Shown one piece after another: positions 18,619 through 27,049 of a stretch of DNA of 64,000 bases. The stretch spans positions 124,001 to 188,000 of the forward strand of contig UBYA01000029.1 in NCBI GenBank assembly GCA_900469615.1. Direction: 5' to 3'. Each line of letters opens with the position of its first letter. Positions within the stretch are counted from its first letter, which is position 1. Under the pieces are notes generated by a model. That model saw only the letters and a program-made list of their open reading frames with translations, was not told where the DNA came from and did no database searches. A program made the position numbers and the translations under genes. This stretch comes from Hyphomicrobiales bacterium. GTDB lineage: Bacteria > Pseudomonadota > Alphaproteobacteria > Rhizobiales > Rhizobiaceae.

Positions 18619-19087
18619 GAGAAGTTCTCGTGCTTCCTTTTTCGGTGTTTCTGCCGCGCAAGGCAATGACCGCAATCGTCCATAAATCCCAAAGAAAATC
18701 CATTCGGTTTTAAGAGGTAAAGGTTCGCGCCTGCGACACGGTGAAATTGCGGCAATTGCAATATTTTCTGCAATGCAGCATTGAAATCACTGTTTATTTT
18801 GCTTTGCGGCACAAAAAAATACTATGCGAATCCCGTGCTTTTTCATGCGTTTAACTTTTCGCACCCGCAGCGAGGGAGCCGAAGCTCCGGCCTTGCGACG
18901 GAATAGCGCAGTTTTGCCGCGACATTGTGCCCTGTCCCCTTGCCAAGACTGGACATAATTTGCGATCAAGCTTAGAACGCAGCGGGTTACGGAGGAATCT
19001 ATGGCGGAATTATGATCGCGATGATTCGCCGTTAGTGAGGGGGTGCCGCGGTTTCTGCCGTGGTTTTGCGGAAGAGGATGTGCAGCC
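18619..19087. promoter_or_regulatory. Intergenic region upstream of petABC
   Basis: A 469-bp stretch between two divergent genes; it must carry the petABC promoter. It is AT-rich between 18700 and 18850. I could not pick a convincing -35/-10 pair. Two mini-ORFs precede petA: a four-codon ORF (MAEL, 19001-19015) behind GGAGG, and a seven-codon ORF (19012-19035) whose ATG overlaps the stop of the first. Nothing else was recognised. Confidence 0.4.
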
Positions 19088-19666
19088 TTGAGCGAGCATA
19101 GTACGACAAGTGAGTCCACCGGCGAGCCGACTCGTCGCGATTTCCTTTATTTGACGACAGGTATGGCCGGCGCGGTGGGCGCAGTTGCTGTCGCGTGGCC
19201 TTTTATCGACCAGATGCGGCCCGATGCATCGACGCTTGCCCTTGCTTCCATCGAGGTCGATATCTCCAGCCTTGAACCTGGCATGTCGCTAACGGTGAAA
19301 TGGCGCGGCAAGCCGGTCTTCATCCGGAATCGCACGCAAAAGGAAATCGACGATGCCAAGGGCACGCAGCTCTCGGATCTGAAGGATCCGATCGCCCGCA
19401 ATGCCAATCTTCCGGCTGATACGCAGGCAACCGATCTCGCCCGCTCCGCAGGCGACGGGAAGGAAAACTGGCTCGTGATGATCGGCGTCTGCACGCATCT
19501 GGGCTGCATACCGCTCGGTCAGGCGGGGGAATATGGCGGGTGGTTCTGTCCCTGCCACGGTTCGGTCTATGACACTGCCGGTCGCATCCGCCATGGGCCT
19601 GCGCCGCAGAACCTCTTCATACCGCAATATGCGTTCACGTCGGAAAAGAAGATCAAGGTCGGTTGA
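19088..19666 (+). CDS. petA: Ubiquinol-cytochrome c reductase Rieske iron-sulfur subunit
   Basis: A 192-residue Rieske protein of the cytochrome bc1 complex. It carries a twin-arginine signal (TRRDFLY) and a membrane anchor, then both cluster-binding motifs, CTHLGC and CPCHGS, near the C-terminus. It moves electrons from ubiquinol to cytochrome c1 on the periplasmic side. The start is taken as the TTG at 19088: GAAGAGG lies about ten bases upstream, and the protein then begins SEHSTTSE as I recall for rhizobial homologues. A GTG at 19043 would add 15 unlikely residues. It is first in the petABC operon, 14 bp before petB. Confidence 0.95.
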   Translation: MSEHSTTSESTGEPTRRDFLYLTTGMAGAVGAVAVAWPFIDQMRPDASTLALASIEVDISSLEPGMSLTVKWRGKPVFIRNRTQKEIDDAKGTQLSDLKDPIARNANLPADTQATDLARSAGDGKENWLVMIGVCTHLGCIPLGQAGEYGGWFCPCHGSVYDTAGRIRHGPAPQNLFIPQYAFTSEKKIKVG

Positions 19667-19680
19667 GGGGGAGCTGAATC

Positions 19681-20955
19681 ATGAGTGGTCATTCGTCTTA
19701 CGAGCCATCGACGGGGCTCGAAAAATGGGTCGACGCGCGGCTTCCGCTGCCGCGTATGGTCTATGATAGTTTCATTGCATATCCGGTTCCTCGCAACCTG
19801 AACTATGCCTATACGTTCGGCGCCATGCTGGCGGTCATGCTGGTTCTGCAGATCCTGACCGGTGTCGTGCTGGCCATGCATTATGCGGCCAATACGGCGA
19901 TCGCCTTCAATTCGGTCGAAAAGATCGTTCGCGACGTCAATCACGGCTGGCTGCTGCGCTACATGCATGCCAACGGCGCGTCTTTCTTCTTCGTCGCCGT
20001 TTATCTGCATATCGCCCGCGGGCTTTATTACGGCTCGTACAAGGCACCGCGCGAAATCCTCTGGATCCTCGGCGTGATCATCTACCTCCTGATGATGGCG
20101 ACCGCCTTCATGGGCTACGTTCTGCCCTGGGGCCAGATGTCCTTCTGGGGTGCGACCGTCATCACCGGCTTCTTCTCGGCCTTCCCATGGGTCGGCGACT
20201 GGATCCAGACCTTCCTGCTCGGCGGCTTCGCCGTCGACGATCCGACGCTCAACCGTTTCTTCTCGCTGCACTACCTGCTGCCGTTCATGATCGCGGGTGT
20301 CGTTATCCTGCACATCTGGGCGCTGCATGTGACCGGCCAGACGAACCCGACGGGCGTCGAGGTCAAGCTGAAGACGGATACCGTGGCCTTCACGCCCTAT
20401 GCGACGCTGAAGGATGCGCTCGGCGTTTCCATTTTCTTGCTGGTATTCGCCTATTTCGTCTTCTACCTGCCGAACTTCCTCGGCCACGCCGACAACTACA
20501 TCGCGGCCAATCCGCTGAAGACGCCGGCCCACATCGTTCCGGAATGGTACTTCCTGCCGTTCTACGCGATGCTGCGCTCGATCACCTTCAACATCGGGCC
20601 GATCGATTCCAAGCTTGGCGGCGTTCTGACGATGTTCGGCGCGATCATCGTGCTGTTCTTCCTGCCGTGGCTCGATACGTCGAAGGTTCGTTCGGCGGTC
20701 TATCGCCCGTGGTACAAGCTGTTCTTCTGGCTGTTCGTTGCCGACGCCGTCCTGCTCGGCTGGCTGGGCTCGCAGCCCGCGGAAGGCATCTACACCACGG
20801 CTGCGCAGTTCGCGACGCTGTTCTACTTCCTGTTCTTCCTCGTCATCATGCCGGTGCTCGGCATCGTCGAGACACCGAGGCGCATTCCAAATTCGATTAC
20901 GGAAGCGGTTCTTGAAAAACAGGGCGGTAAAGCTGCCGCTCCGGTTCAAGCATAA
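19681..20955 (+). CDS. petB: Cytochrome b of the bc1 complex
   Basis: A 424-residue integral membrane protein with eight expected helices. Heme-ligand regions are visible (MHYAANTAIAFNSVEKI upstream of the first ligand segment, HYLLPFMIAG and HIWALHVTG later), and the Qo-site motif PEWYFLPFYAML is intact. It oxidises ubiquinol and houses hemes bL and bH. It keeps the single fused form (no split b6/subunit IV) and normal length. It lies between petA and petC with 14- and 22-bp gaps, one operon. Confidence 0.97.
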   Translation: MSGHSSYEPSTGLEKWVDARLPLPRMVYDSFIAYPVPRNLNYAYTFGAMLAVMLVLQILTGVVLAMHYAANTAIAFNSVEKIVRDVNHGWLLRYMHANGASFFFVAVYLHIARGLYYGSYKAPREILWILGVIIYLLMMATAFMGYVLPWGQMSFWGATVITGFFSAFPWVGDWIQTFLLGGFAVDDPTLNRFFSLHYLLPFMIAGVVILHIWALHVTGQTNPTGVEVKLKTDTVAFTPYATLKDALGVSIFLLVFAYFVFYLPNFLGHADNYIAANPLKTPAHIVPEWYFLPFYAMLRSITFNIGPIDSKLGGVLTMFGAIIVLFFLPWLDTSKVRSAVYRPWYKLFFWLFVADAVLLGWLGSQPAEGIYTTAAQFATLFYFLFFLVIMPVLGIVETPRRIPNSITEAVLEKQGGKAAAPVQA

Positions 20956-20977
20956 CCGGCGATAGAGGAAGAAAACG

Positions 20978-21844
20978 ATGAAAAAACTTGTTGTCGGCCT
21001 TCTGTCGCTTGCGCTCATCGGCGGGCTCTCGACTGCCGCCGTCATTGCGGCGGAAACGAAGCCTGCCGCAGAGAGCGAAACGCCGCACTATCCGCTGAAG
21101 GAGCCGCGCGAGCAGCATTGGTCCTTCTCCGGCCCGTTCGGCTATTATGACAAGGCTCAGCTGCAGCGTGGCCTCAAGGTCTATACGGAAGTCTGTTCCG
21201 CCTGCCACTCGATGAAGCTGGTGGCGTATCGCACGCTGGAAGACCTCGGCTATACGGAAGCCCAGGTAAAGGCCTTTGCCGCCAATTACGAAGTGCAGGA
21301 CGGACCGAACCCCCAGGGTGAGATGTTCACCCGCAAGGCGCTTCCGTCGGATCATTTCAACTCGCCGTTCCCGAACGACGAAGCCGCGGCAGCCTCGAAT
21401 AACGGGGCGGTGCCGCCGGACATGTCGCTGCTTGCCAAGGCGCGCGAAATCGAGCGCGGCTTCCCGCAGTTCATCTTCGATATCTTCACGCAGTATCAGG
21501 AAGGCGGTCCGGATTACATCTACTCGCTGCTGACCGGCTACGAAGACCCGCCGGCCGGCTTCACGGTGCCGCAGAACTCGCATTACAATCCTTATTTTGA
21601 TGCGGCTGCGACCTTTGCGATGCCGAAACCGCTCTCCGACGGCCAGGTGACCTATGACGACGGCTCGCCGCAGACTGTCGATCAATATGCGCGCGACGTG
21701 GCCGCGTTCCTGATGTGGACCTCCGAACCGCATCTGGAGGATCGCAAGCACCTCGGCTTCATGGTCATGGTGTTCCTGCTGATCTTCTCTATCCTGATCT
21801 ATCTCACCAAGCGTTCCGTTTATGCCAAGGCCGGCGCTCACTGA
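20978..21844 (+). CDS. petC: Cytochrome c1 of the bc1 complex
   Basis: A 288-residue protein with an N-terminal signal peptide (MKKLVVGLLSLALIGGLST region), one CxxCH heme-c site in EVCSACHSMK, and a C-terminal membrane anchor (GFMVMVFLLIFSILIYL). The axial Met is expected in the AATFAMPKPLSDG region. It accepts electrons from the Rieske protein and passes them to soluble cytochrome c. It is a separate gene, not fused to cytochrome b as in Bradyrhizobium. A clear terminator follows at 21864. Confidence 0.96.
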   Translation: MKKLVVGLLSLALIGGLSTAAVIAAETKPAAESETPHYPLKEPREQHWSFSGPFGYYDKAQLQRGLKVYTEVCSACHSMKLVAYRTLEDLGYTEAQVKAFAANYEVQDGPNPQGEMFTRKALPSDHFNSPFPNDEAAAASNNGAVPPDMSLLAKAREIERGFPQFIFDIFTQYQEGGPDYIYSLLTGYEDPPAGFTVPQNSHYNPYFDAAATFAMPKPLSDGQVTYDDGSPQTVDQYARDVAAFLMWTSEPHLEDRKHLGFMVMVFLLIFSILIYLTKRSVYAKAGAH

Positions 21845-21863
21845 GCAGTGCAACGATTAAGCG

Positions 21864-21893
21864 AAAAGGCGGCCCTTCGAGGCCGCCTTTTTT
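21864..21893 (+). terminator. Rho-independent terminator of petABC
   Basis: Perfect stem AAGGCGGCC with GGCCGCCTT around a CTTCGA loop, followed by a T-run, 20 bases after the petC stop. Confidence 0.9.
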
Positions 21894-21960
21894 GTTGGTA
21901 TAGCGCCCCGGTCTTGGTAGGGTGCGGCCGGCCCCATCATAGCCTGAGAGTACAGATTTC

Positions 21961-22503
21961 ATGAACACTATCGCTTCGGAGCTCGCCGCCAGCATCCGTT
22001 CCATTCCGGACTATCCCAAGCCCGGGATCATCTTCCGCGACATCACGACGATGCTCGGCGACGCCAGGGCGTTTCGTCGCGCCATCGATGCGCTGGTACA
22101 GCCTTATGCCGGCACCAAGATCGACAAGGTCGCGGGAATGGAAGCGCGCGGCTTCATTCTGGGGGGTGCGGTGGCGCACCAACTATCGTCAGGTTTCGTG
22201 CCGATCCGCAAGAAGGGCAAACTCCCGCACGATATCGTTCGCATCGCCTATAGCCTGGAATACGGCGTCGACGAGATGGAAATGCATCGCGATGCCGTCA
22301 ATCCCGGCGAAAGGGTTATCCTTGTGGACGATCTGATCGCAACAGGCGGCACCGCCGTCGGTGCGACGAAGCTTCTGCGCCAGATCGGCGCCGAAGTCGT
22401 GGCGGCATGCTTCGTCATCGACCTGCCGGACCTCGGCGGCCGCAAGAAGCTCGAAGAGCTTGACGTACCGGTTCATACGCTCGTGGAATTTGCCGGTCAC
22501 TGA
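21961..22503 (+). CDS. apt: Adenine phosphoribosyltransferase
   Basis: A 180-residue purine-salvage enzyme forming AMP from adenine and PRPP. The N-terminal IPDYPKPGIIFRDITT block and the PRPP-binding loop VILVDDLIATGGT are both intact. Length is standard. It has its own promoter candidate (TTGGTA at 21914 and TCATAG at 21937, 17-bp spacing) after the petABC terminator, so it is probably transcribed separately. Confidence 0.96.
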   Translation: MNTIASELAASIRSIPDYPKPGIIFRDITTMLGDARAFRRAIDALVQPYAGTKIDKVAGMEARGFILGGAVAHQLSSGFVPIRKKGKLPHDIVRIAYSLEYGVDEMEMHRDAVNPGERVILVDDLIATGGTAVGATKLLRQIGAEVVAACFVIDLPDLGGRKKLEELDVPVHTLVEFAGH

Positions 22504-22551
22504 TCGATTTCAGAAGGTCGGCGGAGCCGTCGGGGACGGCTCCCCGGGTCG

Positions 22552-23019
22552 CTATTCAAAGGCCAGCACGGTGCTTTCGAAGCGCAAGGCCGGCGTGCCG
22601 TGCTGGTTCGTTCCGTCGCAGGCGAGCGTATAGAGCGTCCGGCCGGGGCGCGAGGCCAGCGGACGGCTGCCGAGAATGGCGACGCCATAGGTGATGGTGT
22701 CGCCGGCAAAGACCGGCCGCAGCCATTGCAGGTTCCTGAAACCCGGCGAGGGGCCGAGGTTGGGCGGTGTCTTGCCCTCGGCGATCAGCCGCGCCGTCTC
22801 GGACTTCCAGTAGTCCACGAAACTGCGCATCCACATCGAGCAGCTGTGCCAGCCCGAGGCGCAGAGCCCGCCGAACAGCGATTGCTTGGCCGCTTCCGCA
22901 TCCATGTGGAAGACCTGAGGATCGAAGCGCGATGCGAAATGGATGATGTTTTCCGGTGTGAACGTGTGGCTGCCGATCTCGACGCGCTCGCCGATGGCAT
23001 AGAGTTCGCTCATCTTCAT
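22552..23019 (-). CDS. MaoC-family hydratase (second of pair)
   Basis: A 155-residue single hot-dog-fold protein of the MaoC/R-hydratase type. The FDPQVFHMDAEAAKQ motif provides the Asp and His of the hydratase site, followed by GGLCASGWHS. Such enzymes hydrate trans-2-enoyl-CoA or related acyl-CoAs. The start at 23019 overlaps the stop of the neighbouring MaoC gene (ATGA), so the two are co-translated and may assemble as a heterodimer. Substrate unknown. Confidence 0.9.
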   Translation of the reverse strand: MKMSELYAIGERVEIGSHTFTPENIIHFASRFDPQVFHMDAEAAKQSLFGGLCASGWHSCSMWMRSFVDYWKSETARLIAEGKTPPNLGPSPGFRNLQWLRPVFAGDTITYGVAILGSRPLASRPGRTLYTLACDGTNQHGTPALRFESTVLAFE

Positions 23020-23480
23020 GCCGATACCTCCGCGCCAGCGCGCAACCGGATCATCGTGGCGTTTTCCCCGAGGCAAACGAGCTCGCCGCGCTGGTTCTCG
23101 ATTTCATGGCGGAACTTGACGATGCCGATGCCCGGACGGGAGCGCATGGGGCGGGCCTCGATCACGATGGATCGGCCGGACAGGGTATCCCCGGCCAGAA
23201 CGGGCCTCTTCCACTCCATGAAGTCGATGCCGGGAGCGCCTTGCGCATCGGTGGCAAGGAGGTAGGAATCGCACATCATGCGCATGAACATAGACGAGGT
23301 GTGCCAGCCGGAAGCGGCGAGGCCGCCGAGGATGCTGGCGTGGCCCGCTTCCTCGTCCAGATGCATCGGCTGCGGATCGAATTCGCTGGCAAACTCGATG
23401 ATTTCCGCCGCCGTCACATGTTTGGGGCCGAGCGGAAATTCGCGCCCCGGTTGGAAGTCTTCATAGACGAGTTTCGTCAT
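23016..23480 (-). CDS. MaoC-family hydratase (first of pair)
   Basis: A 154-residue MaoC-type hot-dog protein with the same hydratase motif (FDPQPMHLDEEAGH) and GGLAASGWHT as its neighbour. GAGG just before the ATG at 23480 decides this start over longer frames. Tandem MaoC genes of this kind are common in rhizobia and often act as two-subunit hydratases in fatty-acid or hydroxyalkanoate metabolism; the exact pathway cannot be read here. Confidence 0.9.
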   Translation of the reverse strand: MTKLVYEDFQPGREFPLGPKHVTAAEIIEFASEFDPQPMHLDEEAGHASILGGLAASGWHTSSMFMRMMCDSYLLATDAQGAPGIDFMEWKRPVLAGDTLSGRSIVIEARPMRSRPGIGIVKFRHEIENQRGELVCLGENATMIRLRAGAEVSA

Positions 23481-23661
23481 ATCCTCTGTCGTCCTCCACA
23501 TCTTGCCCATGGGCAATCGCATGGGCCGTGGTGGTGGTGCAAGTATTTTCATCGGCGCGGATCGCGGCGGGAGGCGATTGCATGGCGAGGTCCGGCAGCC
23601 CTTGATTGTGGCGCGGCAATATGATGAGGCTAGGCAGTGGCGAGATGAAACGAGGGCGGGA

Positions 23662-24786
23662 ATGAGCGGACTCAAAGTCGCACTGGAAGAAGCGGTCGGC
23701 GAGGGGATCATCTCCTCCGGACAGGCCGAGCGGTTGCTGCCCTACCTGACAGGGAAGAACATCGGTGCGCTATCGGCGGGGCAGGGTTTCTCAGAGCCTC
23801 CCTCGCCTGATGACTCCAACCCGCTGGAAGATACGGAGGCGCCACGTTTCGTACGCGGCTTCCACGACGTACTCATCACCATCGGCATCGTCGTTCTGCT
23901 CATCGGGTTATGGGGGCTGGCGAACCGCTACGTATCGCTGCTGGCAATCGTCGTCCTGGCCGAAATTCTGGTGCGCCGCCAAAGGCTGGCGCTTCCGGCC
24001 GTCGTTTTGACCGTTGCGCTCGTGTTCTGGCTTTTCCATACGGCGATAAGTTATGTCGGCTCGACGCCGGCACTGGTCGATAATTTCACCATCGCCGCGA
24101 TTGTGGTCGCGGTCCCGTTCCCGCCGTTGCTGGCCTTGTTCTATTGGCGCTATCGCGTGCCGTTGGCGCTGGCGCTTTTTCTGTTTTCCCTGTTCGGGCT
24201 GTTCCTTGCCGCGGTCTTCTATGTCGCAGGCACGGTGACGGGGTCTTCGAATGTGCCGGTGGACTATCCGATCCAGACGCTCATGATTTTGCTGGTGACT
24301 GCGCTCGGCAGTTTCGCACTGGCGATGCGCTTCGACCTCAGCGACCCGAGCAGGGTCACGCGCCGTTCCGACGTGGCATTCTGGCTGCATCTGGCAACTG
24401 CGCCGGCGCTGCTGTATTCGACCGTCCTGCTGGCCCTGCGCCTGGAGCTTGCCAGCGGCGGCACCGTCTTCACCAACCTCACCGACGCCCTTTTCGGCGG
24501 TTATATGCAGGCGGTGACGGTTTTGGCGGCGGTGCTGGTCATGATGCTGATCGGGCTTGTGATCGATCGCCGCGCTTTCGTGACCGCCGGGCTCGTGTCG
24601 CTCGGCCTCGCGACCGCGGCCATTCTTCGGCACAACAATGCCGGGCTCGACAAGGTCGGCTTCCTTGTTTTGATGATTGTCGGGCTGGTGGTGCTTGTCA
24701 TCGGCATCGGCTGGGCCGATCTGCGCCGCATCATCGTGCGGCGGTTGCCTGCCGGGATGCAGGCGAGATTGCCGGCGCTCAGATAG
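23662..24786 (+). CDS. Multi-pass membrane protein of unknown function
   Basis: Not firmly recognised. A 374-residue protein with a short cytoplasmic N-terminus (SGLKVALEEAVGEGIISSGQ, faintly like DUF2157 proteins) followed by about ten hydrophobic segments, for example VLITIGIVVLLIGLWGLANR and LVVLVIGIGWADL. No catalytic motif stands out. The ATG at 23662 is the first after which the sequence looks like a protein rather than intergenic DNA. A transport or membrane-structural role is possible. Confidence 0.75.
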   Translation: MSGLKVALEEAVGEGIISSGQAERLLPYLTGKNIGALSAGQGFSEPPSPDDSNPLEDTEAPRFVRGFHDVLITIGIVVLLIGLWGLANRYVSLLAIVVLAEILVRRQRLALPAVVLTVALVFWLFHTAISYVGSTPALVDNFTIAAIVVAVPFPPLLALFYWRYRVPLALALFLFSLFGLFLAAVFYVAGTVTGSSNVPVDYPIQTLMILLVTALGSFALAMRFDLSDPSRVTRRSDVAFWLHLATAPALLYSTVLLALRLELASGGTVFTNLTDALFGGYMQAVTVLAAVLVMMLIGLVIDRRAFVTAGLVSLGLATAAILRHNNAGLDKVGFLVLMIVGLVVLVIGIGWADLRRIIVRRLPAGMQARLPALR

Positions 24787-24885
24787 AGCTTTTCCGCTTT
24801 TCCCCGAACGGCGAAAAACGCTCTATCCCTTTGTTTTACGCAATTCCGGATGGAAAACCGCCATGCACTTTTCCTGGAACTGCAC
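24785..24885. repeat. Rhizobial intergenic repeat (RIME-like), copy 1
   Basis: An approximately 100-bp element that begins inside the stop codon of the preceding gene. It shares blocks such as CGCTCTATCCCTTTGTTTT, GGAAAACCG and GCACTTTTCCTGGAA with the reverse complement of 50949-51051. Elements of this kind are scattered through Rhizobium intergenic regions; the name RIME-like is from memory. It contains several inverted stretches and could form hairpins between two convergent genes. Confidence 0.7.
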
Positions 24886-24909
24886 TACGCGCCGGCAGCC
24901 GAAAGGCGA

Positions 24910-26013
24910 TCAGGTGTTGAAGCGGAAATGGATGACGTCGCCGTCCTGGACGACATATTCCTTGCCTTCGTCGCGGGCCTTGCCGGCTTCCTTGGCACCG
25001 GTCTCGCCGTTGTAGGCGATGTAGTCGTCATAGGCGATGGTATTGGCGCGGATGAAGCCACGCTCGAAATCCGAATGGATGACGCCGGCGGCCTGCGGCG
25101 CCTTCGTGCCCTGTTCGATCGTCCAGGCGCGCGTTTCCTTCGGACCTACGGTGAAGTAGGTGATGAGGTGCAGGAGCTTGTAGCCGGCGCGGATCAGACG
25201 GTCGAGGCCGGCTTCGTCGAGGCCGAGCGCGGAGAGGAATTCCTTTGCCTCCTCATCGGGCAGCTGCGCCACTTCCGCCTCGATGGCGGCGGAGATGATG
25301 ACGACCTCCGAATTCTGCTCCTTGGCCATGGCGGCGACGGCTGCCGTGTGCTCGTTGCCGGTGGCGGCATCGCCCTCGGCGACATTGCAGACATAGAGCA
25401 CGGGGTGCGAGGTCAAAAGGTTCAGGCTCTTGAGGATGCGAACTTCCTCGGCATCCAGCTTCGACAGCAGCGTGCGGACCGGCTTGCCATCCTGAAGCAG
25501 CTTCAGCGAGGCTTCCATGATCGGCAGTATCGCCATGGATTCCTTTTCCTTGCCGGTGGCGCGCTTGCGCGTCTGCTCCGTGCGCCGCTCGAGGCTTTCA
25601 AGATCGGCGAGCATCAGCTCGGTCTCGATCGTCTCGGCATCGGCGGCCGGGTTGATGCGGCCCTCGACATGGGTGATGTCGCTGTCTTCGAAGCAGCGCA
25701 GCACATGCACGATGGCATCGACCTCGCGAATATTGGCAAGGAACTGGTTGCCCAGGCCTTCACCCTTCGACGCGCCGCGCACGAGACCGGCGATATCGAC
25801 GAAGGAGATGCGCGTCGGGATCAGTTCCTTCGACTTGGCGATGTCGGCAAGCTTGCGCATGCGCGGATCGGGAACCGCGACTTCGCCCGTGTTCGGCTCG
25901 ATCGTGCAGAAAGGATAGTTCGCCGCCTGCGCCGCCGCCGTCTTCGTCAGCGCATTGAACAGAGTGGACTTGCCGACATTCGGCAGTCCGACGATACCGC
26001 ATTTGAAACCCAT
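24910..26013 (-). CDS. ychF: Redox-regulated ATPase/GTPase of the YchF/Ola1 family
   Basis: A 367-residue OBG-superfamily P-loop protein. The G1 motif GLPNVGKST opens the sequence, G3 appears as FVDIAGLVRGASKGEG, and the C-terminal TGS domain ends in YVVQDGDVIHFRFNT. YchF prefers ATP, binds ribosomes and is linked to translation and oxidative stress. It belongs to the conserved rplY-pth-ychF neighbourhood, here separated from pth by an acetyltransferase and clpS2. Confidence 0.96.
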   Translation of the reverse strand: MGFKCGIVGLPNVGKSTLFNALTKTAAAQAANYPFCTIEPNTGEVAVPDPRMRKLADIAKSKELIPTRISFVDIAGLVRGASKGEGLGNQFLANIREVDAIVHVLRCFEDSDITHVEGRINPAADAETIETELMLADLESLERRTEQTRKRATGKEKESMAILPIMEASLKLLQDGKPVRTLLSKLDAEEVRILKSLNLLTSHPVLYVCNVAEGDAATGNEHTAAVAAMAKEQNSEVVIISAAIEAEVAQLPDEEAKEFLSALGLDEAGLDRLIRAGYKLLHLITYFTVGPKETRAWTIEQGTKAPQAAGVIHSDFERGFIRANTIAYDDYIAYNGETGAKEAGKARDEGKEYVVQDGDVIHFRFNT

Positions 26014-26164
26014 GGCACCTTGTCCATATCTTGAAAATCTTTGCTGTGCCTATGGGGGAAGGGCCGTTGCGGGTCAAGTGTTGCGCAAGCAAAGAGCCGC
26101 TTTTCTGCCGAAACGAACGGCCGGGAGAGGGCCGCGCCGCGTTATTCGCCCGACATCGCCATCC

Positions 26165-26193
26165 TTGAAGGATGTGGTGCGCTGCACTATAAT
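26165..26193 (+). promoter_or_regulatory. Sigma-70-type promoter of clpS2
   Basis: TTGAAG (26165-26170) and a perfect TATAAT (26188-26193) with 17-bp spacing, about 45 bp before the clpS2 coding region. Confidence 0.75.
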
Positions 26194-26240
26194 CTTGTCA
26201 TCAGCCAAAAGCCCTTTTCCTGTCGTCAACGGTGATGCCG

Positions 26241-26552
26241 ATGAGTGACAATGATGTTGTCCTGAAACCAAAGCCTAAAACGAAGCCGAAGGTCGAAAGA
26301 CCGAAGCTCTACAAAATCATTCTCGTGAACGACGATTATACGCCACGGGAATTCGTCATCATGGTGCTGAAGGCCGTCTTCCGCATGAGCGAGGAGGCCG
26401 GCTACCGTGTCATGATGACCGCGCACAAGCTCGGAACCTGCGTGGTGATGGTTTGCGCGCGGGATATCGCCGAGACGAAGGCCCAGGAGGCCGTCGATCT
26501 TGCCAAGAGCGCCGGCTTCCCGCTGATGTTCACGACCGAGCCGGAAGAATAG
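26241..26552 (+). CDS. clpS2: ClpS2-type adaptor for ClpA
   Basis: A 103-residue N-end-rule adaptor. It delivers substrates with bulky N-terminal residues to ClpAP. The binding-pocket stretch LVNDDYTPREFVIMVL and the C-terminal MVCARDIAETKAQEAVDLA are clear. The long basic N-terminus (KPKPKTKPKVERPKLYK) and the ending FPLMFTTEPEE match, as I recall, Agrobacterium ClpS2 rather than ClpS1. Starts at GTG 26232 or ATG 26235 are also in frame; the one at 26241 gives the familiar MSDN start. The 3' end overlaps the convergent acetyltransferase gene by 23 bases. Confidence 0.9.
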   Translation: MSDNDVVLKPKPKTKPKVERPKLYKIILVNDDYTPREFVIMVLKAVFRMSEEAGYRVMMTAHKLGTCVVMVCARDIAETKAQEAVDLAKSAGFPLMFTTEPEE

Positions 26553-27048
26553 GAACGGTCGCCATCGGTCTGGCTGTCGCGGGGCGGCGGATCTGGAAGC
26601 CTGTCTTGTCCTGCGTGAACCCGCAATCGGCATAGAAGCGCAGCGTTGCCGGGTCCTTCGAGCTGGTCAGCAGCATGACCTTGTAGCAGTTCTTTTCCCA
26701 GGCGGCCGCGACAGCCTTTCGCATGACCGTGCCGGCAAGGCCGCGTAGGCGGTAATCGGCATGTGTCACGACATTCTCGATCAAGGCGTAGGGCGCGCCG
26801 CCGCGCGTGAGGTTGGGAATGACGACCAGGGTGGCGGAAGAAATGGCCTGCGGGCCGGCGAAGGCGGCAAAGATCGTCATGCCGGGATGGGCGAGGATTT
26901 CCGCAAAGCGGCTTTCCGCAAGCTGCGGTTCCAGCAAGGGGTCTTCGGCATTCAGATGACGGTAAAGAGCAAGCAGCGTCGCCAGATCCGCATTTTCGAC
27001 CGGACGGAGTACCATGTCGGCGGTGCTTCCGGCTGCTGCTTGCGTCAT
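26530..27048 (-). CDS. GNAT-family N-acetyltransferase
   Basis: A 172-residue acetyltransferase with the GNAT core. The acetyl-CoA loop appears as ADYRLRGLAGTVMR near residues 95-108 and the C-terminal strand as LRFYADCGF. The acceptor is unknown. It lies one base from the pth stop on the same strand, so it is probably co-transcribed with pth, and its own end overlaps clpS2 convergently. Confidence 0.88.
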   Translation of the reverse strand: MTQAAAGSTADMVLRPVENADLATLLALYRHLNAEDPLLEPQLAESRFAEILAHPGMTIFAAFAGPQAISSATLVVIPNLTRGGAPYALIENVVTHADYRLRGLAGTVMRKAVAAAWEKNCYKVMLLTSSKDPATLRFYADCGFTQDKTGFQIRRPATARPMATVPILPARS

Positions 27049-27049
27049 G

